Counted from the first letter of the stretch, positions 10,001 through 19,316 are shown. The stretch is 56,626 nt of DNA from Saprospiraceae bacterium (GCA_020631235.1 JAHDHQ010000026.1:1-56626), one strand, 5' to 3'. A program made the numbers and translations. Notes: a model not told the origin generated them from the letters alone.

Positions 10001-10318
10001 GGTACCATCATTACATTCGACACAAAATTCGAAGATATAATTTCCATTTACAAACTGTGTGATTGGAGCATTTGGGACAACCGTTACATTCGCTAAAATA
10101 GGAGGTAAAATGGTAACAGGAATCGGAGAACTCACAACTGTCCAAGAAACATTATTGGATGGGGAGGCATCACCTGTTGTTTCTCCGTAGAGGAATATTT
10201 CAGAAACTTGACATTCGTATTGCAGGCCTCCTGCATTGGCACTGCAACTTCCTTGTCCATACAAAAACTGAGATGTAAAAGCTAAGAGAATAATTAAAAG
10301 GTAGTTTTTAGTTTTCAT
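7100..10318 (-). CDS. Large cysteine-rich PKD-like T9SS type A protein
   Basis: A secreted protein of about 1072 residues. I place the start at the internal ATG (10316-10318) because MKTKNYLLIILLAFTSQFLYGQ is a clear signal peptide; the longer frame adds 12 residues upstream. The body is a chain of PKD/Ig-like beta modules with recurring motifs such as SINAGADVEICKTSVELNG, and is unusually rich in Cys pairs (for example CDGFYGVASCATCGC and CCPSIVPEVSCGG). A fibronectin type III-like segment (GYDITIMCVD...) precedes the T9SS sorting domain (FNIYPNPTSNEE to FVKTN). It is probably a disulfide-stabilised surface filament or adhesin; no enzyme domain is seen. It is transcribed away from the LytTR regulator at 10577. 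Confidence 0.85.
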   Translation of the reverse strand: MKTKNYLLIILLAFTSQFLYGQGSCSANAGGLQYECQVSEIFLYGETTGDASPSNNVSWTVVSSPIPVTILPPILANVTVVPNAPITQFVNGNYIFEFCVECNDGTTSCDDVTVIVKDLDTQAVIMPHNDPVCGNEIILTGSTPGAGIINNWTVSPLSDIIIEDLGDQLKLTNNGNTNCTYEITYTHELGGCVSTTTTEVNFVGVHPNVGIQAVPGCPSCTLNTELRAVNGFGCENEAVWECVSGNCAGVDMNVTLPWIAFVSVPEPGTYTFRYTVSSDYCPSNSSEITCQFFDLESFELGPDEKFIFCEDSWNVPSLDFSVPDIPGASYNWVFSSNVSMDTNFDPEDESSTTLYFNSLPVLVPPAPNGLSMTVTVTASLNGCTDVKRFQIFGIPEVEISEPTVPLLCGGQPNFLFANYITAPFSGFTKIDVVSAPAGALTLPFYFLSPGTTANLSVPGTYEFLITHQATGTDPSTGLSVTCKDTKTFTVVIAEFPSINAGADVEICKTSVELNGNTPLNDDGNPLPIPVYWEKISGPAGANIQSPNEENTIVDGLEYGQTYVFQYTFSNTPTCVIQDEVVVVVRPEEECDELCEMNIGILEECIDGCTTVKVSGADTYLWSPTNGVSDPMSSNPMICNSAGGTYTVIGYNADGEECGTASIELEPCAPPPVECDGFYGVASCATCGCSDEYGGVTIYTASGAIADPSVYTITWTVYGDTFVGNPMLRPYLGPTIFVAHIYYVSPDGQVCEETVETEVVCLEDCGSFSVGVCTEDAITGSDCGGAAEEAVCNGEGGLLYVLDGAGNPVNNNDYNIDWYNDGTSEGNPLVIPPSFNCESIEVRVWTWAGCEEIFTYELDCCPSIVPEVSCGGTEDGGVTIFWDEICGSEGYDITIMCVDNANFGWTDYVYAPPGSGSAFIPLSAECTEYAIQVNAFCGSTGDYGPSSNCLYVSSSWGCFEDEENCEYYYGFDGFWRDRDIKQETKPQTFNIYPNPTSNEEVYVNMDVNLIRQAQGGQLKITDNNGVQQLIQPLIFGSSSYQINIEELPAGIYFFGIYSKDKSLLKTQRFVKTN

Positions 10319-10355
10319 AATCTTGAGATTTAGGTTTTTTAAAAGACTGTCCATC

Positions 10356-10363
10356 TAAAGTTA
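10356..10363 (-). promoter_or_regulatory. Candidate -7 box for the large T9SS gene
   Basis: Read leftward this is TAACTTTA, one base off TAnnTTTG. It would start RNA near 10349, about 30 bases before the ATG at 10318 and downstream of the alternative upstream ATG, which supports the shorter protein. No clear -33 TTG is seen, so this is tentative. Confidence 0.35.
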
Positions 10364-10576
10364 TATCTCAGACATATGCGCATATACTTGGTTTTTTATT
10401 TGGTCGGAATGACTTTATAATTGGTAATTATTTTAGATTAATCGGTTAGTTCTTGGCTGTCCAACAAAAAAAGCTGGCTATTGCTAATAAAGTCGAAGCA
10501 GTTTTTTAACTTACTAGTATCAATTTCCTTTAGTAATAAGCGAGTTTGCTAATGATTAAATACAGAAAGTGCTTCA

Positions 10577-11317
10577 ATGCTAAAAGCCATAATAATTGAT
10601 GACGAGCCAGATGCTCGTAAAAATGTAAGCTTTTTACTCAGAGAAAATTGTCCAGACATTCGCATAGTAGCTGAAGCAGATGGAGTAATAGCGGGAGCCC
10701 AAGCCATAAAACAATCTGATCCTGATCTTGTCTTTTTAGATATCCAAATGGAAGATGGAACTGGTTTTGACTTGTTAGACGCCATTGAAAAACCTACCTT
10801 TCAAGTGATTTTTATTACTGCCTATAACGATTTTGCCGTCAAAGCGTTTCGTTACTGCGCTATTGATTATTTGCTCAAACCAACATCTTCACAATTGCTG
10901 CTAGAAGCAGTAAAAAAAGCCAAAGAGAAAATACCTACTCATCAAATAAAAAACCAAATTGATCATTTGATGCAGTTATCTAATAGTAAATCATTTGATC
11001 GAATCGTTTTACCCAGTACTGAAGGATTGATCTTCCTCGACATAAAACACATCAGAAGAATGGAGGCTGATGGTAGCTATACCAAGGTTTTTACTCTAGA
11101 TAATGAAACATATACCGTGTCTAAATCTTTAAAAGATTTTGAATCTTTAGTTTCGAGTCCTCCATTTTGTAGAATTCATCAAAGCCATCTAATCAATATG
11201 CACTTCGTGAAAAAATACCTTAAGGAAGATGGAGGCTATGCCTTATTAGACGATGGAACGAAAGTCATGATTGCTCGAAGAAGAAAAGAGTACTTTATAA
11301 AGTTAATGTCGACTTGA
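10577..11317 (+). CDS. LytTR-family response regulator
   Basis: A two-component response regulator with an N-terminal receiver domain (residues 1-120) and a C-terminal LytTR DNA-binding domain (about 148-245). Seen: acidic pocket IIDDEPDA at 7-13, phospho-acceptor Asp55 in LVFLDIQM, switch Thr in IFITAYND and Lys in YLLKP. The LytTR half has FLDIKHIRRMEADGSYTKVF and FCRIHQSHLINMHFV. LytTR proteins bind direct repeats and often control surface or matrix genes. The next gene, its probable cognate kinase, overlaps by one base (TGATG), so the pair is translationally coupled. The divergent large T9SS gene is a possible target, by inference. Confidence 0.92.
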   Translation: MLKAIIIDDEPDARKNVSFLLRENCPDIRIVAEADGVIAGAQAIKQSDPDLVFLDIQMEDGTGFDLLDAIEKPTFQVIFITAYNDFAVKAFRYCAIDYLLKPTSSQLLLEAVKKAKEKIPTHQIKNQIDHLMQLSNSKSFDRIVLPSTEGLIFLDIKHIRRMEADGSYTKVFTLDNETYTVSKSLKDFESLVSSPPFCRIHQSHLINMHFVKKYLKEDGGYALLDDGTKVMIARRRKEYFIKLMST

Positions 11318-14142
11318 TGAACATTAACGCAGTATTTTCTTGGTGTCTACTCATGATTTTTGCTTGCTTGCTAGTGATAAGCCCTAATGCATCTATATGC
11401 GCTCAAAATCCACAACCTTATTTTAAAAACTTCACTACAGATCAAGGATTACCTAGTCCTGAAGTCCATTGTATTTTACAAGATAGTAAAGGATATATGT
11501 GGTTTGGCACAGATAATGGAACCAGTCGCTTTGATGGATATACATTCGTAAATTATAGCGTTTCTGATGGATTAAATCATCCAGTGGTATTTGGCTTACA
11601 AGAAGATGGTGAAGGTAGGATTTGGATGAGAACGCTCACTGGAAATTTATACTACTTCCAATCAGGCAGAATTTACGCCTATGAATATAACCATATTATT
11701 CAGGAGTATAATAAAAGTGATTTATATGCACTTACTGATTTCTATATTTCTGATGATGGATATGTATATGCAGATATTAGATTGTTTGGTGTTTTGAAAA
11801 TAGATAAGGCAGGCAACTTTGAGATCGTTGACGACTTAATAAAGCCTACAAGTAACAGTCATCAGCAAATCGAAATCCCAAGTAATCTTGAGTCAAATAA
11901 TAGAAAAAAATCAAGGATCGATAGTATTTTCCAAGCCATAAACTTTGAGTACACTTATGGATACATAAACGAGCAAAAAGAAATTTTTATAGCATTACCG
12001 GCCAGAAAAGGTGTGCGAAAGTACAAAAATGGAAAGCAGCTTTTAAACAATGATTATACTCAATTATTAGAGGGCTTATCCATTAGCTATATTTATCAGG
12101 ATCGGGAAGGTCATTACTGGTTTGCATCTCTAGAGAAGGGTATATATTATTGTTCGAACTTCAATATTGATGTGTACAACCAAGCGAATGGATTTGCAAA
12201 TGAGTTGTTTACAGCTATAACTTTTAAGAATGACCACGAGATATATATTGGCTTGCGTAGTGGGGAAGTGTATTTATTGAATGTCAAAGATCAACAATTA
12301 GAAACTTTACCAAGCAATAATTCCGAGACGCGCTTATTTGACTTGAGTTATGACCAATTAAATAAGCGACTTTGGATGTCAGGAAGAACTTTTTATTACT
12401 TAAACGAACAGGCATGGGAAGCAGTCGTACCGAGCAGTTTGCGCAAGAACGAAAGCATATTGACTAAAAAGCTATTTCTTGCTCCTAAAAGAAAAATTTT
12501 ATGGGGAGCTGGATCAAAAGGATTTATGGCCTACAATTTTGAAACTCAGCAAATAGTTTTTAAAGGGTTTGGAGCTTGGGAAAAGTCAGTAACCAATCGA
12601 ACATTATCGGTTTATGAAGACTTGGAAGGCAAAGTTTGGCTTGGGAATATTGGTGGTTTATTCCATCTCCAAAAAGATAAACTTGTACACGCAAAAGACC
12701 CCAAAGATTTGTTTTCTATCCGCGTAGAAGATATTGCTCAGATGTCTGACTCAACACTGGTAGTAGGGACAAAGGGAGCAGGTGTTGTTTTGTGGAAAGG
12801 GAACGATTATAAATATATCAGCACGGAAGATGGATTAAACTCTAACATGGTCGAACACGTGCACGTAGATAGTCAAGATAGAATATGGGTAGGAACTTTA
12901 TCTGGATTAACATTGATTTCTGATATAAGAGATAGCACATTTGCTTTAAAACCCATCAATATGGCACATGGCCTGCCATCCAATGAGATCAATGTCATAA
13001 ACTCAATAAACAATCAATTATGGATAGGCACATCAAAAGGCTTAGTCAATTTCGAAGTACAAGATTTTACCTCAAAAAATGCTGCACCCATACTGGAAGA
13101 AACACTCATTAATGATCAAAAGAAGCATATCGTCAACAATGACTGGTTAAAATCGAATCAAAACAACATCCAATTTTCCTTTTTAAGTATTGATTATGCT
13201 TTGGCAGGGAAAATAAATTATAGGTATCGCTTAAAGGAATCTTCTAATTGGACATACACAAAAGCCAGAACAGCAAACTTTCTAAGTTTAGCTCCAGATG
13301 AATATACTTTCGAAGTACAAGCAGAAAATAAAAATGGAGTATGGAGTGCCCCTGCTAAGATAAGCTTTAGTATTAGGCCTCCTTTTTGGAAAACAAAACT
13401 TTTTATCCTTATAGCATCGTGTTCCATCATGGCACTAGTCTATTTACTTTATAAATATCGAATCAATCAAATCATATACAAAACACAAATAGAACGTAAA
13501 ATGGATAAGTTGGAGCGATCCGCTTTGAAAGCTCAAATGAACCCACATTTTATCTTCAATTGTCTAAATTCTATTCAGGCTTTTATCACAGAAGGGAATA
13601 GAAAAGATGCCGCGGATTATTTAGCAAAATTTGCCCAATTGATTCGTTCGACATTAAATTTTTCTTCAGCTGGTTTTTCAGTACTTGCAGAAGAAATTGA
13701 AGCCATTAAACATTACTTGGAGCTCGAGCAAATGCGTTTTAAAAATAGATTTCAGTATACGATCGACATTGAACCTAAACTAAACCCAAACCTGATTAGA
13801 GTACCAAATTTGCTTGTGCAACCGTTTGTGGAAAATGCAATTGTACATGGTATATCCAGTAAAAGTCAAGATGGACTGGTGCAATTATTTTATCAGCTGA
13901 ATGAAAATTACTTGGAAGTTATCATCAAGGATAATGGAGAAGGGATACATCGCTCTTCAAAAATAAGTAAGGGATCAAGCGGAAAGCCACATAAATCAGT
14001 GGGTATGAGCATCACCCAAAGACGACTAGAATTACTGAACCAAAAAAGCCACCAAAAAGGGGTGCAAATCAAAGAAATAAAAAATCAAAAAGAAGAACCT
14101 ATAGGCACGGAGGTACGATTAAAAATTAAAATCCTAGAATAG
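11317..14142 (+). CDS. Two-component propeller sensor histidine kinase (LytS/YehU-type)
   Basis: A membrane sensor kinase of 941 residues. Order: signal or anchor helix (about 8-28), a large extracytoplasmic beta-propeller of regulator repeats (for example GLPSPEVHCILQDSKGYMWFG, DGLNSNMVEHVHVDSQDRIW and HGLPSNEINVI) to about 590, a Y_Y_Y domain (about 600-685, ending PPFWKTK), one transmembrane helix (about 695-713), then a His_kinase (PF06580) domain. The phospho-acceptor His is near residue 744 in ALKAQMNPHFIFNCLNS, with the ATP site at LVQPFVENAIVHGI and IIKDNGEGI. I choose the ATG at 11317, which overlaps the regulator's TGA, over the TTG three bases upstream. It likely senses glycans or envelope state. 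Confidence 0.92.
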   Translation: MNINAVFSWCLLMIFACLLVISPNASICAQNPQPYFKNFTTDQGLPSPEVHCILQDSKGYMWFGTDNGTSRFDGYTFVNYSVSDGLNHPVVFGLQEDGEGRIWMRTLTGNLYYFQSGRIYAYEYNHIIQEYNKSDLYALTDFYISDDGYVYADIRLFGVLKIDKAGNFEIVDDLIKPTSNSHQQIEIPSNLESNNRKKSRIDSIFQAINFEYTYGYINEQKEIFIALPARKGVRKYKNGKQLLNNDYTQLLEGLSISYIYQDREGHYWFASLEKGIYYCSNFNIDVYNQANGFANELFTAITFKNDHEIYIGLRSGEVYLLNVKDQQLETLPSNNSETRLFDLSYDQLNKRLWMSGRTFYYLNEQAWEAVVPSSLRKNESILTKKLFLAPKRKILWGAGSKGFMAYNFETQQIVFKGFGAWEKSVTNRTLSVYEDLEGKVWLGNIGGLFHLQKDKLVHAKDPKDLFSIRVEDIAQMSDSTLVVGTKGAGVVLWKGNDYKYISTEDGLNSNMVEHVHVDSQDRIWVGTLSGLTLISDIRDSTFALKPINMAHGLPSNEINVINSINNQLWIGTSKGLVNFEVQDFTSKNAAPILEETLINDQKKHIVNNDWLKSNQNNIQFSFLSIDYALAGKINYRYRLKESSNWTYTKARTANFLSLAPDEYTFEVQAENKNGVWSAPAKISFSIRPPFWKTKLFILIASCSIMALVYLLYKYRINQIIYKTQIERKMDKLERSALKAQMNPHFIFNCLNSIQAFITEGNRKDAADYLAKFAQLIRSTLNFSSAGFSVLAEEIEAIKHYLELEQMRFKNRFQYTIDIEPKLNPNLIRVPNLLVQPFVENAIVHGISSKSQDGLVQLFYQLNENYLEVIIKDNGEGIHRSSKISKGSSGKPHKSVGMSITQRRLELLNQKSHQKGVQIKEIKNQKEEPIGTEVRLKIKILE

Positions 14143-14155
14143 TTCTCCGTAAAAC

Positions 14156-15631
14156 TCAATGTAGTTTTTCTAAAAAATTAAGGGCTTGCAGATGGTGATG
14201 CTCTTTCTTTGTTTGATCCATTTTATTGTGCAAATGCGCCATCATAGAAAGCCTGGGATTAGACATAAAAAAGCTTTTGTGCTTGTCTATGAAATGCCAG
14301 AATAAACCATTCCACACCTCCTCCCATTTACCTTTACGATAATTGCTCATTTTCTTGATGTAATTAGCGCCACCAATGTATGGTTTTGTCGCAAATGTAC
14401 CACCATCTGCAAACTGGCTCATACCGTAAATATTAGGAACCATAACCCAATCATAAGCATCGATAAATAGCTCCATAAACCACTGATACACCTCATCTGG
14501 ATGAAACTCACATAAGAGCATAAAATTACCTAGAATCATTAATCGTTCGATATGATGACAGTAGCCAGTTTTTAACACCTTTTGGATGGTTTGGTCCACT
14601 GGGTCGATCCCCGTAGTACCCTCATAAAAAGAAGCTGGGATTTTTCTGTGAAAACCCCAAAAGTTACTTGTCCTAGAAAACGAACCTTTGCATTCGTACA
14701 TGCCTCGGATAAATTCTCGCCAGCCGATAATTTGCCTGACAAAACCCTCCGTGGAATTGATAGGAATGTTTTCTTTTGCTGCAAATGTCAAGCTAGTTTC
14801 CAGCACTTCACTTGGCATAATTAGACCCGCATTTATAAGCGGAGACAAGACACTGTGATTCAGGATCGTATACTCCTTAACGATGGCATCCTCATAGCTG
14901 CCAAAATCAAAAAACCTGTGTATTAAAAATTGTTCAAGCCAATCTTTTGCTTCCTGATGTGTGATAGGGTAGTATGGCAGTTTACTTAGGCTGCCAAGAT
15001 TATTTTTAAAGTGCTTGTTTGTATATTCTACGGCTTCATCCCATAGTATGGATTGTTTAGGAAACTGGATAAGAGGTGCCGGTTTATTTTTAGGGTATTT
15101 TTTTCGATTTTCTAGATCATAGGTCCATTTTCCACCGATGGGTTGTTTTGCTTCATCTAGAAGTATGTTTCTTTTTTTTCGTTGTTCTTTATAAAATGAG
15201 GTTTGGAAAAATTTCTTTTTATCGGGGTTAAAAAATGGACTGAGTTCTTTTTTGGCATTTAAAAATTGTGGGTTTTCATACATTTTCAGGCTTGATACTT
15301 TTAGATTTTTAATTCGTTTTTCTAGCCAGTTGTCAGTTGGGTCAATGCAATGAATCGCTGTTATTCCTTGTGTATTTATTTCGGATTGAAACTTTCTGAT
15401 ATCAGCTCTTGGGTTTGTTGTTTCAATGTAGTGCACCTTTTTACCCAGTCCCTCTAAATACCCTTGGTAATATTTCATAGATGCTCTGTGGAAGGCAATT
15501 TTTTGTTTGTGGAAGCGGTATTGTTTAAAAAAAAGATACTCTTCTACTAAATAGCAATCTAAATCATTGTCTATAAGTACACTTTCCTTAAACAGTTGGT
15601 GCGGGAAAATAAGGTTAATGGCTTTGTTCAT
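14156..15631 (-). CDS. Cryptochrome/photolyase, PhrB/DPRP (FeS-BCP) family lacking the Fe-S cysteines
   Basis: A 491-residue member of the deoxyribodipyrimidine photolyase-related (PF04244) family, whose studied members (PhrB) are (6-4) photolyases with FAD, a lumazine and a [4Fe-4S] cluster. Seen: N-terminal [12 protein letters not shown], then [47 protein letters not shown] and [16 protein letters not shown], all typical of the FAD domain. The four cluster ligands are absent: PDEVYQWF has Tyr where PhrB relatives have Cys (VCEW), [10 protein letters not shown] replaces the SNYCxxC pair, and EVWNGLFW replaces the ACPxNxLYW Cys. Repair activity is therefore inferred only. It is the last gene of the photolyase operon; its ATG overlaps the 3' end of the DUF2256 gene by 17 bases. 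It converges with the kinase gene. Confidence 0.88.
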   Translation of the reverse strand: MNKAINLIFPHQLFKESVLIDNDLDCYLVEEYLFFKQYRFHKQKIAFHRASMKYYQGYLEGLGKKVHYIETTNPRADIRKFQSEINTQGITAIHCIDPTDNWLEKRIKNLKVSSLKMYENPQFLNAKKELSPFFNPDKKKFFQTSFYKEQRKKRNILLDEAKQPIGGKWTYDLENRKKYPKNKPAPLIQFPKQSILWDEAVEYTNKHFKNNLGSLSKLPYYPITHQEAKDWLEQFLIHRFFDFGSYEDAIVKEYTILNHSVLSPLINAGLIMPSEVLETSLTFAAKENIPINSTEGFVRQIIGWREFIRGMYECKGSFSRTSNFWGFHRKIPASFYEGTTGIDPVDQTIQKVLKTGYCHHIERLMILGNFMLLCEFHPDEVYQWFMELFIDAYDWVMVPNIYGMSQFADGGTFATKPYIGGANYIKKMSNYRKGKWEEVWNGLFWHFIDKHKSFFMSNPRLSMMAHLHNKMDQTKKEHHHLQALNFLEKLH

Positions 15632-15761
15632 TTTTTTTATTTTGTTTACACCGTTTACTGCAATAGATTACATTTTCCCAATTGAGTTTCCATTTTTTCC
15701 GCCAAGTAAAACTTAATTGGCAAACAGGGCAGATTTTAGTGGGTAATTGTGATTTTTTCAT
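15615..15761 (-). CDS. DUF2256 zinc-ribbon-like small protein
   Basis: A 48-residue protein, translated directly from the sequence, that starts [20 protein letters not shown] and continues with [20 protein letters not shown]. It matches the DUF2256 family: two Cys pairs (Cys11/Cys14 and Cys34/Cys38) likely bind one zinc, with the conserved FTWRKKW and NW motifs between. Its ATG overlaps the upstream photolyase stop as ATGA, and its stop (15615-15617) lies inside the next photolyase gene, so all three are translationally coupled. DUF2256 genes are repeatedly found beside photolyase/cryptochrome genes (family knowledge from memory); the function is unknown, perhaps a DNA- or partner-binding accessory. 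It is basic overall. Confidence 0.9.
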   Translation of the reverse strand: MKKSQLPTKICPVCQLSFTWRKKWKLNWENVIYCSKRCKQNKKNEQSH

Positions 15762-17227
15762 GCTTTGCGTTGTCGCTGTTTATTATTTCGAGTGTGTGTT
15801 TGGATTATTCGTTGGTTTTCTTGTTTGACAGTCGGGTTTTTGCGGTGTCCCCAGATTTTTTCTCTAGCTATTTTGGCTGCATGATTTAGGTCTACTATAG
15901 GTTTTGGATAAGCTAATTGGACACCGTGCATCTCTTGTTCTAAAATGGTCATTTTATGTGGCTCATGTATGAATGCTTTAGGGACATCCTTGAGCTCTTT
16001 TACCCATTGTTTGATAAATACTCCTTCAGGATCATGATCTATAGATTGTTTGATAGGGTTATACATGCGTATGGTGTTAACCCCTGTTGTCCCTGCTTGC
16101 ATTTGGAATTGTGGGTAGTGGATGCCGGGTTCGTAGTCTAAAAATAACTGGGCTAAATGGTAAGCTCCTAAACGCCAGTCGCAATCTAAATGATGGCAAA
16201 ATACAGAAACGAGCATAGCCCTCATTCTAAAATTTATCCAAGCTGTTTCTTTAAGACAACGCATACAAGCATCGACTAAAGGGAAACCAGTATTCCCATT
16301 TTTCCAGGCTTCGATTCTATCCTTTTGATTAGAAAAAGATAAACTTTCGTAACCACGATTTACACAAGCCGTTTCATAAGTACATTCCATTTCGAATTTT
16401 TGAATAAAGTGACAATGCCATTTTAATCGGGTGATCAATCCTTCAAAAGCCCTTTTGTGAGTTTGGTAATTTTTATGGGTTTTAATGTACTGATAAGCTT
16501 GTCTTATGCTGATATTTCCCCATGCTAGATAGGGAGAAATCCGTCCACATGATTTTCTGCTTTCCTTTGGTTTAGAAATGTATTTTGCATAATCTTTTCC
16601 CCTAGACGAGCAAAAAGAATGTAGGTATTTCCAGGCGTAGGTTTCACCTGGTTTTTGAAATAAATTGGGATAATTCTCAAGCGCTATTTGCAAATCTGGA
16701 TCTAGTGGATATGGATTGTCAAATGATAAAATTGTGGTTTTAGTAAAGTGATTTTTTACAATAGTTTGGTGCATAGTGCTATACCAGTTTTTATCCCAGC
16801 TTGCTCTATTTTTGATGCCTCTTTGGATGCCATCTCTTTGAAATTGAGTCCATAATATTTGATGTTTGGCTAGGTATTTAGCTATGCATTTATCTCTATC
16901 CCAGGTGATTTGAGTCCCACTTTCTTGATAAGAAAAAACGTTTTGTATATTAAATGTTGTTTGTAAAAAAGTAAATACATCAATGGCTTCTGCATGAAAT
17001 ATCCTTACCGGTTTTTGGTATTTTGTTAGCGTTTGGTTCATGGCTTTAATCGATCCATAAATAAACTGTAAATGTCTTGTCGAACAATCAGGATACGCGA
17101 TCATGGAAGGTTCGAAAATGTAGATTGGCAAATAGTCTAAATCGGAAGATTCTGCTTCAAGAAAAGCGCTTTGATCCTGAAGCCTCAAGGATCTTTTAAG
17201 CCAAACAATATTTATGTTTTTTTTCAT
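15758..17227 (-). CDS. FAD-binding photolyase/cryptochrome
   Basis: A 489-residue protein with an N-terminal photolyase domain ([20 protein letters not shown], residues 8-27) and a C-terminal FAD-binding domain. FAD-domain motifs are [44 protein letters not shown], the [10 protein letters not shown] stretch and [23 protein letters not shown]. Photolyases use blue light to split pyrimidine dimers; cryptochromes signal. The class (CPD, 6-4 or DASH) cannot be decided by eye. It is the first gene of the operon, followed by the ATGA-overlapping DUF2256 gene and the PhrB-like gene. The C-terminal tail after about residue 455 is highly basic. Start at the ATG before KKNINIVWL. Confidence 0.9.
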   Translation of the reverse strand: MKKNINIVWLKRSLRLQDQSAFLEAESSDLDYLPIYIFEPSMIAYPDCSTRHLQFIYGSIKAMNQTLTKYQKPVRIFHAEAIDVFTFLQTTFNIQNVFSYQESGTQITWDRDKCIAKYLAKHQILWTQFQRDGIQRGIKNRASWDKNWYSTMHQTIVKNHFTKTTILSFDNPYPLDPDLQIALENYPNLFQKPGETYAWKYLHSFCSSRGKDYAKYISKPKESRKSCGRISPYLAWGNISIRQAYQYIKTHKNYQTHKRAFEGLITRLKWHCHFIQKFEMECTYETACVNRGYESLSFSNQKDRIEAWKNGNTGFPLVDACMRCLKETAWINFRMRAMLVSVFCHHLDCDWRLGAYHLAQLFLDYEPGIHYPQFQMQAGTTGVNTIRMYNPIKQSIDHDPEGVFIKQWVKELKDVPKAFIHEPHKMTILEQEMHGVQLAYPKPIVDLNHAAKIAREKIWGHRKNPTVKQENQRIIQTHTRNNKQRQRKA

Positions 17228-17330
17228 ACACTAGACGCTCTCCGCTAAACGGCATCACAGTGTATTGTAACATTCAGTAAAGTCTATTGTTTATAAGTGC
17301 TATCAATATAAATGACATTGGACTAAAAAA

Positions 17331-18881
17331 TCAAATTTTTATAAATCTATGGATTGTAGACTCAGTGGCCGTATGGATTTTTATATAATAAATACCAGGG
17401 CTAAATGAGGACACATCTAGAAGCTTCAGATTAGAATGGTTTACTTGTTTAGCAGCACCCTCATTACTAAAGACTTCGATGCGATCTATTTGTACATCAC
17501 TGCTAATACTGAGCCTATGATTTACAGGGTTTGGATGTATTTCAATGTTGGGATTATTAATAACATCGGAGACATTAGTGCTTAAACATTCTGTGGCTTC
17601 AGGATCTACAAAATCACAATAAATATGGTCGGTCAATAAAGCATCACTAGCCGTTAGATTGAAGTCTTGAACATCAAAATTTAAGGTGTTTTCGACCAAA
17701 TTACCTGGAACTGGTGGTTGCTCAGGTGTAGTAACACTAAACACGGTTTGTGGAATCAACTCACTTTCGCAAAAACCTTCTCCTTTATCGTTAATAAATG
17801 CCATTCCTATACCATCCAAAAACCCAAAAACAGCAAATTTGTCTTCACAAATCGGTGCGATGGATGTTATACTTTCAGCGGTCAAGTTATTATTTGCTTG
17901 TGCCGGAATATTTAATAAAAAACCTACTTCACCTTCTCCAGATATAGTCCCAATCATGGCATCGTTTCCGGTACCATAACTATTGTAACCGACAAACATA
18001 ATGGACCCATCTTGTAATTCGACCATATCGTTGAGAGCTTCCCAGCCGGTAGTACTTATTCTTCTGGTCCAGACTAATTCTGCCTCAGCATTGAGTCTCA
18101 TTATTATGGCATCATCAGCTGTAGGCAAGGGTAGAGGTTTTGAAACAGATAGCAAGGCTAGGTCGCCATTTGAGAGTTCCAATATTTTTAAGACTCTCGT
18201 TTCTCCAAAGCCAAAAATGACCTTGGACCACAATAATGTTCCTTGAGGATCAATGGAGTATATGCAATAAGGTCTATTATCAGAACCATTGTAGGAATAA
18301 CCTGCTACTACAAAATTTCCATTGTTTAGTAAGGTTATAGCTGTTGCCGTAGCTGTTGATTGGAACCCATATCCTTTTTGCCATTCTAGGTTTAAATGAT
18401 TGTCACTTCGAATGACAAAATTATTGCCGTTACAACCACCACCGACCATCATGACACCGCCTCTTCCATCGGCGATCATATCCCAAGCAAGATTTGTTGC
18501 CGAGTGATAGAATTGTTTTGATTCTATATAATTACCATCTTTATCTATTTTAGCCAACAAGATGCTACCTGTGCCATTTTGGACCAGCATTCCCATGATA
18601 AAAATGTCATCATTTTCTCCCGTAGCCACGATTTTTGTTGGGAAAAAACTTTGTTCGTCCTCCAAGCTCAAAGACCAAACGATTTTTCCATCTTCATCCA
18701 TCTTGATGACATGAACAACATTAGTAAAACCACATCCTACAAATCCTCCATCTGCGGTAGGACAGGCATCCCTAAAACCACCGGAGCTAGTAAAAGTGTT
18801 TTTAAAGGTGGATTGAGCAATCCCAATTTGTACAAAAAATAATGAGGTAAAAAATAAAGCTATATAGTGCAGAGATTTCAT
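17331..18881 (-). CDS. T9SS type A secreted protein with delta-60-like propeller repeats
   Basis: A secreted protein of about 516 residues. The start is placed at the ATG giving MKSLHYIALFFTSLFFVQIGIAQ, a good signal peptide; a longer frame adds 13 non-signal residues. The body consists of repeats with the pattern (L)xxxxDGxxxxVGYxxxG, for example ITLLNNGNFVVAGYSYNG, LSNGDLALLSV and LQDGSIMFVGYNSYG, resembling delta-60/WD-like propellers common in Bacteroidota surface proteins. The C-terminal sorting domain begins at NPNIEIHPNPVNHRLSIS and ends RFIKI. No enzymatic motif is seen. Confidence 0.8.
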   Translation of the reverse strand: MKSLHYIALFFTSLFFVQIGIAQSTFKNTFTSSGGFRDACPTADGGFVGCGFTNVVHVIKMDEDGKIVWSLSLEDEQSFFPTKIVATGENDDIFIMGMLVQNGTGSILLAKIDKDGNYIESKQFYHSATNLAWDMIADGRGGVMMVGGGCNGNNFVIRSDNHLNLEWQKGYGFQSTATATAITLLNNGNFVVAGYSYNGSDNRPYCIYSIDPQGTLLWSKVIFGFGETRVLKILELSNGDLALLSVSKPLPLPTADDAIIMRLNAEAELVWTRRISTTGWEALNDMVELQDGSIMFVGYNSYGTGNDAMIGTISGEGEVGFLLNIPAQANNNLTAESITSIAPICEDKFAVFGFLDGIGMAFINDKGEGFCESELIPQTVFSVTTPEQPPVPGNLVENTLNFDVQDFNLTASDALLTDHIYCDFVDPEATECLSTNVSDVINNPNIEIHPNPVNHRLSISSDVQIDRIEVFSNEGAAKQVNHSNLKLLDVSSFSPGIYYIKIHTATESTIHRFIKI

Positions 18882-18989
18882 TTGACCGTATTTATTCACC
18901 TTAAGATAGCTTGTAAACATTTAAATCAAAGTAGTAATGTATTAACTGGTAGGATTTGTGGATTAAAGGGCAAGATTTGTTTAAGAAGA

Positions 18990-19316
18990 TCATCTATCCT
19001 CATCCGGTAGCTCCCATCCTCGATAAGCGTAATATTTTTCTTTTGGTTCTCCAGTCCAGCCATTAATCCCTTTTTTGGGAAGTAGAATACAGTGGATGTA
19101 AATCGTCGGTAATAGAGAAACACCTAACAAAATTAAGGCGAGTCTTCGATCAACAAATACTGACAAGCACAGCACAACAACAATAGTCATTATATACTTA
19201 ACAAACTTTCTTAATTTAGGTGTTTTCGCTTCAAAATGACCCAAAAAAATGTGGCCTAAAGTATACAAAATACTTACCAGCGCTACTTCAAACCAAATAG
19301 TTTCTGGCATCATCAT
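18990..19316 (-). CDS. Small conserved membrane protein, coupled to the BNR protein
   Basis: A 108-residue protein with three or four hydrophobic segments (about 8-25, 40-58 and 62-85) and a charged, aromatic C-terminus (GEPKEKYYAYRGWELPDEDR). I do not recognise the family. The first of three consecutive ATG codons overlaps the stop of the upstream BNR gene by one base (TAATG), so translation is probably coupled. Other frames in the same stretch are open but show no signal or family features. Confidence 0.65.
   Translation of the reverse strand: MMMPETIWFEVALVSILYTLGHIFLGHFEAKTPKLRKFVKYIMTIVVVLCLSVFVDRRLALILLGVSLLPTIYIHCILLPKKGINGWTGEPKEKYYAYRGWELPDEDR

Noticed and set aside
10374-10385. 12-base palindrome ATATGCGCATAT near the -33 region of the large T9SS gene
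   Set aside because: About a dozen 12-base palindromes are expected by chance in a window of this size, and no second copy was seen.
18926-19123. 65-codon frame overlapping the small membrane protein
   Set aside because: It is in another frame of the 108-residue gene and has no signal or domain; the longer gene has transmembrane segments and translational coupling.
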